DNA of 64,000 bases from Halorarius litoreus (lineage in GTDB: Archaea; Halobacteriota; Halobacteria; Halobacteriales; Haloarculaceae). Where the stretch lies: the NCBI RefSeq assembly GCF_024362405.1, contig NZ_CP101455.1, forward strand, positions 1 to 64,000. Reading direction: 5' to 3'. Below, one piece after another: positions 17,639 through 27,470 of this stretch. The position numbers and the translations under genes were made by a program. Each line of letters opens with the position of its first letter. The first letter of the stretch is position 1. Under the pieces are notes generated by a model. The model was given only the letters and a program-made list of their open reading frames with translations, was not told where the DNA came from and made no database searches.

Positions 17639-18776
17639 AGTTGTTCGGCCCCAGTTCGAGTTCTGTCGCCTCGCCCTCGTCGTCGACGGTCTCTTTGCCG
17701 GTGTTGATGGCGATAACTGTCTCGTAGTTCGGGGGCTTCTCCGGGGCATCCTCGGTTAATCGCTCGATGAAGGCTTCGTGGTCGAGCCCAAGGAAGCTGA
17801 GTTCTTCGCGGAGATCCCCGAGTCGGGCCTCGAGGGGGTCGCCGGGCGAGCCGTTCTCGTACCGCCCGTCGCTCGTGACGGTGAGGTGGCCCGGCAGAAT
17901 CGTGGTGTCGTCCGGGAGGTCGAGGATCGTCTCGTGGAGCGAGTCGTACAGCAGTTCCGCTCCACGCGAGGCATCGTCCTCGCCGAACTGGAGTTCGGTC
18001 CGTCCGACGGAGTCGACGAACAGCGTATCGCCCGTCAACAGGAGTTCGCCGTCGACGAGGTAGTTCATCATCTCCGAGGTGTGGCCCGGCGTGTGGAGTG
18101 CTTCGATCTCGACGTCGCCGACTTCAATGACTTCTCCATCTGATAGCGGTTCGTACTCGTACTCGACACCGCGTTCACCGGCTGCTTCGCCGAGGTGGTA
18201 GGGGACACCGACCTCGTCGGCGAGGGCCGGACTGCCCGAGATGTGGTCGGCGTGGACGTGCGTGTCGAGCACGCGTGTTATGGAGAGCCCAGCGTCCTGG
18301 GCAGCGACTTTGAACCGGTCGGTCTGTCTGGTCGCATCGACCACGACGGCCTCTTGCGTCGCTTTTGAGCCGACGACGTAGCCGAGACAGCCTTTCGCTC
18401 GGCGCTGGACCTGCCGGACGACCAGGTCGTCACTCGTCGTCTCGATGGGAACCACCTCGTAGAGTTTGCTCCACTCTTCCATTCCGCCGGTGACGACCGA
18501 GACGTCGTCGTAGCCGTGTTCGTCGAGCTCGAACCCGAACGGCGTCGACGTCAGACCCTTCCCGCAGATAGCGACGACCGGCCGGCCGTCCACCATCGCG
18601 TCCACCTCGTTCAGTTGGTCCTCGCTCAACCCCTCGTCAGGGTCGTACGGAACGTTCTCTGCGTTGCGCACGTGCCAGGCCTCGAAGCTGTCTTCGGGAC
18701 GCGTGTCGATGAGTGTGAACTGTTCGTCGGCGTCGATCTTGTCCGCGAGTTGTTCCGCGGTAATGTTCTTAACCAT
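17628..18776 (-). CDS. Rhodanese-metallo-beta-lactamase fusion (persulfide dioxygenase-like)
   Basis: 382 residues. An N-terminal rhodanese domain carries the active-site loop CGKGLTS (C71). A metallo-beta-lactamase fold follows with HVHADH (H173, H175, D177, H178) and further metal ligands (HTPGHT, LLTGDTLF, PGH). ETHE1/SdoA-type persulfide dioxygenases oxidise glutathione or low-molecular-weight persulfides to sulfite, and rhodanese fusions of that family are known. The order here, rhodanese first, is the less common one. It sits between SoxB-like and multicopper oxidase genes. Substrate inferred. Confidence 0.85.
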   Translation of the reverse strand: MVKNITAEQLADKIDADEQFTLIDTRPEDSFEAWHVRNAENVPYDPDEGLSEDQLNEVDAMVDGRPVVAICGKGLTSTPFGFELDEHGYDDVSVVTGGMEEWSKLYEVVPIETTSDDLVVRQVQRRAKGCLGYVVGSKATQEAVVVDATRQTDRFKVAAQDAGLSITRVLDTHVHADHISGSPALADEVGVPYHLGEAAGERGVEYEYEPLSDGEVIEVGDVEIEALHTPGHTSEMMNYLVDGELLLTGDTLFVDSVGRTELQFGEDDASRGAELLYDSLHETILDLPDDTTILPGHLTVTSDGRYENGSPGDPLEARLGDLREELSFLGLDHEAFIERLTEDAPEKPPNYETVIAINTGKETVDDEGEATELELGPNNCAA

Positions 18777-18839
18777 CGTATCTCACCTGTGTCGTGCCGA
18801 GTTTGCCGTTCGCCGAGCGGTCGCGTGCGCCCTCGCCGC

Positions 18840-20624
18840 CTAGCGCGTTCTATTACGCCCTTCTTCGGGGAAAGCGTTCCCGCGCGGAATCATGGACGTC
18901 TCACAGTACGCCTCTCCGCCCTGATAGTCGACGCCTGGTTGGATGAACGGGTACGGCCCGTCAGCGGGTGTGTTCTGGGCACCACCGCCATCGTCCGCGG
19001 TCTCAACCAGTCCCATTACTTCGTAGTCGACTGGTGAGTGTTCTTCGAGGTACTCGACGATGACGTCGACTGGAATCGTCCCGTCGTCGACCGCAACGTC
19101 CTGGAAGGGAAAGCCACAGTTGCCGAGGTCGCGTTCGGGGTCACCGGGTCGGCGGAATGTCGCCACCGAGTACGTCTCCTCCGGGTCGACCGCTTCGTCG
19201 TCGATCCGCATCTCGACGAGGCGACGGCCGCGCTTGGCCGTCGGGTCGACGGTAACTTCGACGTTCGAGGAGAAGTTCCGGACGCGGCCGTCCTCCTGGT
19301 TGTAGGGGTACGGCGTGAAGTTGTCCTCGAGGAACTCCTCCATATGGTTCGTGAGCTGCTGGCCGTACGCGACGCCGCGGGCGACGGGCGTCGCCATCGG
19401 GAAGAACGTGTAGAGTTCACCGAGCGTAATCTCCCCGGGCGGGATTGCGGTCCCGTAGCGGAACCCGTGTGAGACGGCCAGATTAGTGTCGAAGTGGCTC
19501 CGGAGTGCGTCGTTGAACAGAGTATTCCAGGCGCTCTCGAGGAACGACTGCCGGTAGAGCGGCGGCTCTGTCTGTCCGACAACCGTATCGAGGGATTTCT
19601 CGAGGGTGCCGGCTCCGCGCTCGAATCCCGGGTCGTCCTCCAAGAACGGTTCACGCACTGATTCGACCGTCTCCTGTGCGCTAGCGTCCGGTTCCGGCGT
19701 GTACTCGCCGTCCTCGGTCAGGCAGTAGAGGTGGTGTCTGAACTGAATCTCCCCGTCCTGAACACGGAGGTCGACCCGGCCGAGCGCCTCGCCCATCCCG
19801 GACTCGACGACCACGGTTTCGGTCTCCTCGACGACGATCGGGTCGTAGGTGTACTCGTGGGTATGCGCGCTGAACATCACGTCCACGCTCGCGCAGTCCT
19901 TGGCGGCTTGGACCATCCACGGCAGGCCAATTTCGGTGACCGCCACCACGACGTCCGCGCCGTCCTCGCGGGCGGCCTGTGCGGACTCTTCGAGGAGCGC
20001 GGGGTGCTTACCGAAGCGGTACTTCCCCTCGGAGAACGCGGGTGCCATCCGGTCGACGTAGACGTTCGTCATCCCCACGACGCCCACAGAGAGTCCGCCG
20101 ACCTCGATGACGCTGTACGCATCGTACAGTCGATCGCCGGTCTCCCAGTCGTAGAGATTGTTCGCAAGGACCGGGGCGTCGAGGGCGTCCATTAGCTCCA
20201 CAAAGTTGCCGTCCTCGGCGGCCTCGTTCGAGTAATCCCAGTTCCCGGGGATGTAGACGTCGGGTGCAACGTGCTCGTTGATAGGCTTGAGCATCGCTCG
20301 CCCGTCGGTGTAGGTGGTCACGGCAGAGCCATGGAAGGTGTCACCACTCATCAGCGTACAGACCTCGTAGTCCGCGCGGAGTTCGTGGAGTTTGGCCGCG
20401 AGCAGTGGAACCCCGCCACCGCGCTTGATGACGCGGTCGTCCTCTCCGAAGTCGAAGTTTGGCTTCGACGTTGGATTGTCGTAGTAGACCTGGTAGCGCG
20501 GCGTTAGCTGCCCGTGGAGGTCGCTGACGTGTGTGAAGACCACGTCGGGGGCACCTGCGCTGTCGCTGGCAGGATCGCCACCGAGGGACTTCCACTCACC
20601 AATGGACGTCTCGTTCCCGTTCAT
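18840..20624 (-). CDS. SoxB-like thiosulfohydrolase / 5'-nucleotidase-family metallophosphoesterase
   Basis: 594 residues, with a calcineurin-like N-terminal domain (SDLHG, D35/H37; SGDTFHG, D95; GNWDYS, N128/W129; FSAHTHE) and a 5'-nucleotidase C-terminal domain. The His of GNHE in true nucleotidases is Trp here, as in SoxB (GHWEF-type). SoxB releases sulfate from SoxY-bound thiosulfate using manganese. No Tat signal is visible, unlike most SoxB proteins, and no soxYZ/AX is nearby. It heads the operon with the persulfide dioxygenase. A nucleotidase role is the alternative. Confidence 0.75.
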   Translation of the reverse strand: MNGNETSIGEWKSLGGDPASDSAGAPDVVFTHVSDLHGQLTPRYQVYYDNPTSKPNFDFGEDDRVIKRGGGVPLLAAKLHELRADYEVCTLMSGDTFHGSAVTTYTDGRAMLKPINEHVAPDVYIPGNWDYSNEAAEDGNFVELMDALDAPVLANNLYDWETGDRLYDAYSVIEVGGLSVGVVGMTNVYVDRMAPAFSEGKYRFGKHPALLEESAQAAREDGADVVVAVTEIGLPWMVQAAKDCASVDVMFSAHTHEYTYDPIVVEETETVVVESGMGEALGRVDLRVQDGEIQFRHHLYCLTEDGEYTPEPDASAQETVESVREPFLEDDPGFERGAGTLEKSLDTVVGQTEPPLYRQSFLESAWNTLFNDALRSHFDTNLAVSHGFRYGTAIPPGEITLGELYTFFPMATPVARGVAYGQQLTNHMEEFLEDNFTPYPYNQEDGRVRNFSSNVEVTVDPTAKRGRRLVEMRIDDEAVDPEETYSVATFRRPGDPERDLGNCGFPFQDVAVDDGTIPVDVIVEYLEEHSPVDYEVMGLVETADDGGGAQNTPADGPYPFIQPGVDYQGGEAYCETSMIPRGNAFPEEGRNRTR

Positions 20625-20912
20625 CGTGGCGCGATTGCAGATACGCCCTCCTACGGTTCATGGATTGTGGTTGCTATTCGAAATACCGCACAAGACTCTC
20701 TACGGGCACTGTGTCGTAGAAGGTTGGACGCGATGACCGAGAAGCACTATCCTCGAGTTGGAAATGGAAACTCGTGGCGTGGCTGAGGCGTGATCTCGAC
20801 AGCTGACTAGGGGTGTCTCCTTTCGGCTCTTAGGGACAATTAGCCTAAGCGAGGAAGCCATAGTATCCTCCGTAAAGATGCGCACGCTGACTCAATCGAG
20901 GAGGCGGTGACG

Positions 20913-21698
20913 ATGACGAGTAGCTGGGTGACGACGGGATTGTCTGCGGTCGTCATTCTGGTCGCATCCGTTATTCACGGGATCGCCGGGTTCGGTTTCG
21001 CGCAGGTGTCGATGGGGCTGATGCCGCTGTTCCGGTCTCCTTCGAGCGCATCGATCATCTTCACGGCAACGGCAGTCGTGAGTAATGCCCGCGTCTGGTG
21101 GAGCGTTCGGGACGCGTTTGACTGGCGCAAGTGGATCGTTCCTGTCGGCGGCCTCGTCGTCGGGATGCCGCTCGGCATCTACGTGTTCAGTCAGTTCAAC
21201 AAGGCACAGATGCGCGTCGCCATCGGGATCGTCCTCGTGTTAGCTGTCATTATCGTCGGCGCGACCCAGCAACTCGACATCGTCACCGACTGGATCGAAG
21301 CACGGGAATACCGACCGGGGAACATCGTCGGCGCGACGGCCGGTCTCCTTGCGGGGATTTTTGGTGGCGCCGTCGCGGTCCCCGGCCCGCCGATGATTGT
21401 CTATGGGGCGTTCATGTCCGCCAGCGGGTTCTGGAGCGACGAAGAAATGAAGGCGACGTTCACCGCCTTCTTCGGGACGCTCATGCTGTATCGGCTGGGG
21501 AGTCTTACGTATACGGGAGCCGTAACGACGCCGCTGATGATCGAGGCGGCCATCGCCATTCCGATGGTGTTCCTGGGTGCCTGGGTTGGCGTCTATATTT
21601 TCGACAACATCCCCGAGCGTATCTTCCAGTGGGTGGTGCTGGCGCTGCTGACGGTGAATGCATTCGTCCTGTTGTTCACAGCGGTCCCGGAACTCTGA
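20913..21698 (+). CDS. TauE/SafE family sulfite/anion exporter
   Basis: About 261 residues with eight hydrophobic segments and the family pattern IAGFGFAQVSMGLMP near the start and GIFGGAVAVPGPPMIVYG in mid-protein. The ATG at 20913 has a GAGGAGG box 8 bases upstream; GTG 20907 is too close to it. TauE/SafE proteins export sulfite or sulfoacetate. Its position, divergent from the SoxB-like operon, fits disposal of sulfite made by persulfide oxidation. Confidence 0.85.
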   Translation: MTSSWVTTGLSAVVILVASVIHGIAGFGFAQVSMGLMPLFRSPSSASIIFTATAVVSNARVWWSVRDAFDWRKWIVPVGGLVVGMPLGIYVFSQFNKAQMRVAIGIVLVLAVIIVGATQQLDIVTDWIEAREYRPGNIVGATAGLLAGIFGGAVAVPGPPMIVYGAFMSASGFWSDEEMKATFTAFFGTLMLYRLGSLTYTGAVTTPLMIEAAIAIPMVFLGAWVGVYIFDNIPERIFQWVVLALLTVNAFVLLFTAVPEL

Positions 21699-21914
21699 AG
21701 CTGTTCAGCTGTCTCCGCTGTTTTCGATCCTCACATTTCCCTAGGACTGTTCTTCGTTATTGAAGCGAGGGGCCGGTTGCGCTTCGGATGTCTCACCAGA
21801 GAATTCCCACGGACAGAAGAACGAGGACCTCCTCCCGGTAATTTAATGACACAATGAGTGCGCTCGATGGCGATTCGTCAAACAGAATCCTTCCGAAAGC
21901 GCTAGCCATTCGCT

Positions 21915-22187
21915 TCAAATCGTATCATCGGGGTCGTGTTGGGCGCTCATCCGCTTGGCTTCCGATTCGTATCGTTCCCGGAGTTCCGAGTCATCGACGT
22001 TTTCGAGATCAGACGCCGAGACGTCCTTCGCAGCAGTCACCGAGTCCAGATCGATAGCCTGTGCGGCGAGTTCTCGTCGGAAGAGCCGCGTGCCATCGGG
22101 AGTTGCGTACTTGAGGACGATGAGGTCGCGGTTGTTGTACCCGCGGTCAACGAGCCACACACGAACGTCGTCCGTCTCGTCTGTCAT
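21915..22187 (-). CDS. Hypothetical small acidic protein
   Basis: About 90 residues from ATG 22187. An N-terminal strand-rich part (VRVWLVDRGYNNRDLIVLKYATPDG) is followed by an acidic helical tail. No family recognised. It has the composition of a real haloarchaeal protein. It stands alone on the minus strand. Confidence 0.55.
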   Translation of the reverse strand: MTDETDDVRVWLVDRGYNNRDLIVLKYATPDGTRLFRRELAAQAIDLDSVTAAKDVSASDLENVDDSELRERYESEAKRMSAQHDPDDTI

Positions 22188-22324
22188 ACGCACACGGAGG
22201 ATGACCCAGACGTTAGGTCGTTCGATTACGTGCGAACGACCAGACTATCGTATCCTCGATTGGTCGGGTGATTGCCTGAGAGCGACGAAGAAAGTTGGCG
22301 TCCGAGAATCGGTGCCGTTGTGGC

Positions 22325-22663
22325 TTACGCCATCGAACGGCAGGACTCCGCGCACTCGCGGAGCGGTTCGACACAAGCCTGACAGTGGTCGTGGTCGTGC
22401 TGTTCACACTCGTCGGCGCAAGCTTCACACACGTCGGCGCACGTCTCCGCGATGTCGCTGTTGAATTGCGAGCCCGATGCACAGAGCTGAGCGCACGTCG
22501 AGGCGACTGTGACTACGTCGCGGCAGAGTCGCAGGCACTCTTCCATCTCCTCGCCCTTACCGATGCACTCGTCGGCGCAATGGGCGCACGCCTTCACAGC
22601 TTCATGACAGTTGTCGATACACTCGCGGGTCGAATCGTCGAGCAGATCGTTGATTTGAGCCAT
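22325..22663 (-). CDS. Cys-rich four-helix-bundle copper-binding protein (DUF326/Csp-like)
   Basis: 112 residues from ATG 22663; a TTG at 22711 would add 16 residues. About 15 Cys appear in helical CxxxC/CxxC patterns (CIDNCHEAVKACAHCADEC, CLRLCRDVV, CAQLC, CADVCEACADEC, CQACVEPLRECAESC). This is the DUF326 pattern of Csp-type copper-storage proteins, which bind many cuprous ions inside a four-helix bundle. There is no export signal, so cytosolic storage is likely. It lies near a TRASH regulator and YHS permeases. Confidence 0.85.
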   Translation of the reverse strand: MAQINDLLDDSTRECIDNCHEAVKACAHCADECIGKGEEMEECLRLCRDVVTVASTCAQLCASGSQFNSDIAETCADVCEACADECEQHDHDHCQACVEPLRECAESCRSMA

Positions 22664-22914
22664 CGCGTTCAGTACTACGTCCGACTCCTTTTCGTGAGTT
22701 GTGGCTACCAATCCAAGTGGGGAAACAAACGATTCCCTCCTGTCCGCTTAGGGGCTCGAAAAGGCAGATATCGGTCATCTGGTGCATAGATGAATCAGCG
22801 TCTGACTTCACGTTGGAGCGAATCGACGCTCCAGTTGTTTCACACCCCAAAATAGCAGGCTGATCAATCCAGGGTTTGTAATCGCGGACAAGGAGCTGAT
22901 TCAGATAGCCGCGT

Positions 22915-23514
22915 CTACTCGTCGGCTGCCTGTTTCAGGGACTCGTACTGGTCGACGATTTTCTCCGCGCACGACGAGCAACAGACGTGATACAGGTCTC
23001 CGGAGTCCACCTCTACTTTTTGACCATCCCCCGAGATCGGTTTTCCACAAATCGTACACTCAATCGTTAGGTCGTCTGTTCCGAGCTGCGGCTGCCATGA
23101 AGAACCCAGAATTGACTTTACGTGATAATCCTCGATCTGATCGTCGCTCAGCGTGTCAGCGAGCAGCGAGCGGAGTTCGGCCGGGGGAAGAACCGCCTTG
23201 ACGACCACCGTCGAGTCGACTGTGTAGAAGACGTGTTCCACTCCGTCGATATCTTGCAACTGGGAGAAGACGTCTTCAGCATGGGCGAGTCGCGTGTCGA
23301 TTTCCACGAGACACTCGTCCTCGTCGGCGAACTTCGTTCGATCCACGTCGACCGTGAACCGCCGTATGACGCCGAGGTCACGCAGTCGGTCGACACGATT
23401 TGAAACGGTCGGTGGAGAGAGTTCTACCTCCTCCGCAATTTCGCGAAACGACCGACGGGCGTCCTCCAGTAACAACTCCAAGATAACTGCATCTGTTGAA
23501 TCTAGCTCAGCCAT
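22915..23514 (-). CDS. Lrp/AsnC-family regulator with C-terminal TRASH domain
   Basis: 199 residues. An AsnC-type helix-turn-helix (DAVILELLLEDARRSFREIAEEVELSPPTVSNRVDRL) is followed by an RAM-like sensing domain. A TRASH module ends the protein: CTICGKPIS ... YHVCCSSCAEK near residues 152-190. TRASH is a Cys-based metal-sensing zinc-finger-like module; Lrp-TRASH proteins control copper genes in archaea, including Halobacterium. It is probably the regulator for the nearby Csp and permease genes. A paralogue is at 43955-44545. Confidence 0.88.
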   Translation of the reverse strand: MAELDSTDAVILELLLEDARRSFREIAEEVELSPPTVSNRVDRLRDLGVIRRFTVDVDRTKFADEDECLVEIDTRLAHAEDVFSQLQDIDGVEHVFYTVDSTVVVKAVLPPAELRSLLADTLSDDQIEDYHVKSILGSSWQPQLGTDDLTIECTICGKPISGDGQKVEVDSGDLYHVCCSSCAEKIVDQYESLKQAADE

Positions 23515-23765
23515 GGGTACATGGATGGGCTGGGACGTTTTCTGACTACTGCTATTGAAATCGATGCTGATGAAACCCGGGTCTCGTCCTTATGGGTCAT
23601 GCGAAACGAGGACTGGGAGAGTAGCCTGCCGTGTCCAATTCACCAGCCGGGTCAGAGTCTGGTATCTCAGTCGTCAACACGTTCCGGACAGAAAATCACG
23701 ACCCTGTCTCACCCATGGAGTGTTAGCCGAAGGTCCGTAAAAGATCGAACCCCAAGTATCCATAT

Positions 23766-25094
23766 ATGGAGAAAAAAGAATACGCGATCCTCGCCGTCAT
23801 CGCGCTCGCGACGGTCGCACTCGGTGTCGTCACGACATCGAAGCCCTTGTGGCCGTTCTTCGTCGAGAGCACGCGCCAGTTCCTGACGACGACCGCTGCG
23901 ATGGCGTGGATCACGTGGTGGGCGCTCGTGATCGGCTTCGCAATCGCCGGCGGCGTCGAGGCGTGGACCTCCGACGAGAAGGTCTCGGACCTGTTAGAGG
24001 GCCACGGCTTCCGGGAGATCGGGTACGGGTCGCTGTTCGGGTTCGTCTCCTCGTCGTGTTCGTACTCGGCCATCGCGACCGCGAAGAACCTCTTCAAGAA
24101 AGGGGGCTCGGCGGCGGCCACCCTCGGCGCGTTCATGTTCGCGTCGACCAACCTCGTCATCGAGATCGGTATCGTCATCTACCTCCTGCTGGGCTGGCAG
24201 TTCCTCGTCGCGGACGTCGTCGGCGGCTTCATGCTGATCGGCCTGATGGCCTTCGGCTTCGTCTACCTCACGCCCGACGAGGTCATCGAGCAGGCCCGAG
24301 AGAACATTCAAGACGAGGGCGACTCGACCGTCCAGGATCCGGTCTGCGGGATGGAGGTCAACCCCGAGGAAGCCGACTACTCGACTGAACACGACGGTCA
24401 GACCTACTACTTCTGCTCGCAGTCCTGTAAGGACAGCTTCGACCCGGAAGAGGCCAATACCACGATTCGCGAGCAGGCGACCTCCCTCTCGGGTTGGAAA
24501 GCGCTCGCGGACAAGCAGTGGTCGGAGTGGGGGATGCTCTGGGACGAGATCGCCATCGGCTTCATCTTCGCCGGGCTCATCGCTGGCTTCATTCCCGAGA
24601 GCGTCTGGACCTCCGTCTTCTCCGGGCCGACGTTCGGACTCCCGGTGTACGTCTTCTGGACGGCAGTCTTGGGTGCGGTCATCGGCGTCGCGACATTCGT
24701 CTGCTCGGTCGGGAACGTCCCGTTTGGTGCCGTCCTCTACGCCAACGGCTTGCCGTTCGGGGCGGTGCTCTCGTACATCTATGCGGACCTCATCGTCCCG
24801 CCGATCATGGACGCGTACCGTGAGTACTACGGCACGAAATTCGCGGCCATCCTCTCTGGGATGATCTTCGTCTCCGCCGTGCTCACGGGCTTTGTCATTC
24901 ATTTCATCTTCCTCGGGGCGGGGGTCATCCCGGATCCATCGAGCGTCCAGATTGCAGAGGTGAAGATCGAGATGAACTACAAGATGGTCTTGAACGTTCT
25001 CGCAACGGTGTTCTTCCTGTTCCTCTACTGGCTGCACCGTTCGGACTCGATCGGAGATGAGGAGCACGGCGAGCACGCTCACAGCGCCGACTAA
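23766..25094 (+). CDS. Permease (DUF318/ArsP-like) with internal YHS domain
   Basis: 442 residues with about eight membrane helices in two blocks, separated by a cytosolic YHS metal-binding module (DPVCGMEVNPEEADYS ... YYFCSQSCKDSF, about residues 193-225). The motifs GFVSSSCSYSAIATAKNLFKKGGS and VCSVGNVPFGAVLYANG are the Cys-containing repeats of the SO_0444/ArsP-type permeases, which export arsenic or metal species. The substrate is unknown; the YHS and the setting favour copper or another thiophilic metal. A paralogue lies at 26067-27470. Confidence 0.85.
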   Translation: MEKKEYAILAVIALATVALGVVTTSKPLWPFFVESTRQFLTTTAAMAWITWWALVIGFAIAGGVEAWTSDEKVSDLLEGHGFREIGYGSLFGFVSSSCSYSAIATAKNLFKKGGSAAATLGAFMFASTNLVIEIGIVIYLLLGWQFLVADVVGGFMLIGLMAFGFVYLTPDEVIEQARENIQDEGDSTVQDPVCGMEVNPEEADYSTEHDGQTYYFCSQSCKDSFDPEEANTTIREQATSLSGWKALADKQWSEWGMLWDEIAIGFIFAGLIAGFIPESVWTSVFSGPTFGLPVYVFWTAVLGAVIGVATFVCSVGNVPFGAVLYANGLPFGAVLSYIYADLIVPPIMDAYREYYGTKFAAILSGMIFVSAVLTGFVIHFIFLGAGVIPDPSSVQIAEVKIEMNYKMVLNVLATVFFLFLYWLHRSDSIGDEEHGEHAHSAD

Positions 25095-25341
25095 CGCTCT
25101 CGGTCTCTCGCGTTCAGTCGATCAGCATCTTTGTTGTGCCAGTAGTCGGTGATCGTGGTGACGAGTTCGTCGATGGATCTGACGCCTCGGGCTGGGACAG
25201 ACACCCCGCGACCCCGGCGAAATAGTACTTGCACGCAATATAGACACGGCTGGTGAAAACGGGGTCACACGGACGTAGCTCGTCTCGAGTTCAGCACCCA
25301 TGACGATGGTACCAAACGGTTCTAGTTCGTGGTAGCGATTG

Positions 25342-25935
25342 CTAGTGTGCCTGATTCTGCTGCAAGTCGTCACTCGGATAGATACGATACGTCCGCCCCT
25401 GCCGTTCACGATACAACAATCCGCGCTTCTCGAGGGCACTAACGGTCTGGCTCACCTTGCTCTTCGAGAACTCCGAGCGATCCCGGAGTTCGATCTGTGT
25501 GATGCCGGGCGAGGATAGGACTGGTTCGAGGATACGGCGTTCGTCTTCCGGAAGGAGGTCTAACACGCGAGCCTGTGGCTGAGATTCTGGATTGATGGCC
25601 CCATCTGCTTGGGTGCCCCCCTCCGGCGAATCGGCGCTCTCAGGGTGGGTCGGAACCGCCATCTCATTCTGTGAGCGGTCCTTTACATCTGTGCTGGTGA
25701 GGTCGTCCCGAGCCGCGAGATACCCTCCACCGATGACTGCCGAGACGAGGAGGGTCCCGAGGACGTACCAGAGCGGGTTCGTTCCGTGAACCGCCCCCAT
25801 CGATATCCCCATCATCGATCCCATTTGCTCGAAGGCCTGCTGTTGCTGGTACGCTTGCCAACTGAGCACACCGCCGACAATGAGGACAGCAGCGACCAGG
25901 CCACCGACGACTGTATCGGCTCGCCGTCGATTCAT
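25342..25935 (-). CDS. Membrane-anchored winged-helix regulator
   Basis: About 197 residues from ATG 25935. Two N-terminal membrane segments (VVGGLVAAVLIVGGVLSW and WYVLGTLLVSAVIGGGYLA) flank a Met-rich loop (MGSMMGISMG). A linker and a C-terminal MarR-like winged helix (ILEPVLSSPGITQIELRDRSEFSKSKVSQTVSALEKRGLL) follow. It probably senses something at the membrane and acts on nearby promoters. Related membrane wHTH proteins (DUF7343-type) are common in haloarchaea. Confidence 0.75.
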   Translation of the reverse strand: MNRRRADTVVGGLVAAVLIVGGVLSWQAYQQQQAFEQMGSMMGISMGAVHGTNPLWYVLGTLLVSAVIGGGYLAARDDLTSTDVKDRSQNEMAVPTHPESADSPEGGTQADGAINPESQPQARVLDLLPEDERRILEPVLSSPGITQIELRDRSEFSKSKVSQTVSALEKRGLLYRERQGRTYRIYPSDDLQQNQAH

Positions 25936-26066
25936 CCATCCCACCTCGATCTGCCGGTATACTCGTTCATGCCTGAGAGTTGGTGAGACACCGGTGTACC
26001 AGTTTTGATTGGTCGAAGCAATACCAGGGTTGTCTGGCCGCGAAATTTGGTATCGAGACGTGGCGG

Positions 26067-27470
26067 TTAGTGATGCTCATGGCTCTGGGAAGCTTCCGTC
26101 CCTGAGATCTGTGGGTGGTGATGTGCAAATTCGGATGGGTGTTTCTCGAACGATCGCTTACACCGGTTCGAACAGAAGTAGTACGTCTCGCCGTCGTGGG
26201 TGAGACTCGGCCCGCTATCGTCGGTTCGCATCCCACAGACGGAGTCACGGTACTGGCCGGGCGCACCGAGTCCTCTCCGGTAGACGTAGAGAAGAAATCC
26301 GGAGAGTGTGAACGCGATGATGTTGAGGTAGAACGTGTAGTTGAGTTCGAAGTACGTCTGTTCGGAGGCAGTTTGTCCGCCAGCGAGGTTCGGGATTATG
26401 TCGAGCGCCGCGAACAGTTGCTCCATCAGGAAGCCGGTGAAGGCCATCGTGACGAAGAAGACGCCGAGGATGTACAGCATGACCTTCCAGCCGTAGTACT
26501 TCCGGTAGACGTTCAGTACGGGGATGGTGATGAGGTCGGCGTAGACGAACGCGATGACACCGGCAAAGCTGACGCCACCGCCCCACAATGCGACGGCGAA
26601 CGGGACGTTGCCGATGCTCCCGACGAAGCTGATGACGGCGATCGCCACACCCATGATGGCGTTCTCGGCGCTGACGAGTAGTCCGTCGCCCTGGAGGAAC
26701 AGGGTGTTCCACACCCGCTGGGGGACGAAGACGATGACGAACCCCGAAATGAGAAAGCCTGCGATGACGTCCTTCCAGATCATCGACCACTCCTTGCGAT
26801 ACTGATTCCCGATTTTGTACCACCCGCCCCACGAGAGGAGTTCGTCGCGCCACCCACCGCTACTGGCGGTTTCCTGCTGGTAGGTCTCCATACAGCCCTT
26901 CGAGCAGAACTTCAGCGTCTCACCCCCGTCGGTCACCAGCGAGTACTCGTCTTTGCCTTCCATCCCGCAGGTCGGATCCTCGGTGATCCCCTGGTCGTGG
27001 TCGCGTTGATTCAGTTCCTGTCGGACTTGCTCGAACAAGTTCTCGGGGAGCGTCAGATGGACGATCAGTGCCATGACGGCGATGAGGATGACGCCGCCGA
27101 GGAGTTCGGCAACCAGAAACTCCCACCCGAGGAGGATGAGGATCATCAGGCCGAGTTCGACGATGAGGTTCGTCGAGGCGAACATGAATGCCAGAAAATT
27201 TACCGCGTGCGCGCCCTTCTTGAACAGGCCTTTACTGATGGCGACGGCGCCGAAGCTACAGCCACTACTCGCGGCGCCGAACACTGTTGCCTTCGTGAGA
27301 CCGCTCAGGTTTCCCTCTCCGAGTACTTTGGCCATTCGCTCTTTCGAGACGTAGACTTGGACGAGGCTCGTGATGACGAGCCCCATGATGATCGCCCAAG
27401 TTGCCATCCAGAGGAATCCGACGCCGATCCGTAGCGACTCGAGAATTCCGTCGACGAGGGCGGCTTGCAT
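26067..27470 (-). CDS. Permease (DUF318/ArsP-like) with two YHS domains
   Basis: 467 residues, same membrane plan as the 23766 permease (FGAASSGCSFGAVAISKGLFKKGA and GSIGNVPFAVALWGGG). One YHS module is internal (DPTCGMEGKDE ... KFCSKGCMETY, about residue 190). A second is at the C-terminus (DSVCGMRTDDS ... YYFCSNRCKRSF, about residue 410), followed by a His-rich end (HHHPQ ... SHEHH). It is probably a metal or metalloid exporter with metal-sensing or docking domains. A candidate operator lies 67 bases upstream of the start. Confidence 0.85.
   Translation of the reverse strand: MQAALVDGILESLRIGVGFLWMATWAIIMGLVITSLVQVYVSKERMAKVLGEGNLSGLTKATVFGAASSGCSFGAVAISKGLFKKGAHAVNFLAFMFASTNLIVELGLMILILLGWEFLVAELLGGVILIAVMALIVHLTLPENLFEQVRQELNQRDHDQGITEDPTCGMEGKDEYSLVTDGGETLKFCSKGCMETYQQETASSGGWRDELLSWGGWYKIGNQYRKEWSMIWKDVIAGFLISGFVIVFVPQRVWNTLFLQGDGLLVSAENAIMGVAIAVISFVGSIGNVPFAVALWGGGVSFAGVIAFVYADLITIPVLNVYRKYYGWKVMLYILGVFFVTMAFTGFLMEQLFAALDIIPNLAGGQTASEQTYFELNYTFYLNIIAFTLSGFLLYVYRRGLGAPGQYRDSVCGMRTDDSGPSLTHDGETYYFCSNRCKRSFEKHPSEFAHHHPQISGTEASQSHEHH

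Noticed and set aside
20829..20849. CTTAGG...CCTAAG inverted repeat upstream of TauE
   Set aside because: Six-base arms with a 9-base loop; too weak to call an operator or terminator alone.
23742..23757. GATCGAACCCCAAGTA as another copy of the copper motif (reverse orientation) before the 23766 permease
   Set aside because: Only 11 of 16 matches and it lies 9 bases from the start codon, an unlikely operator position.
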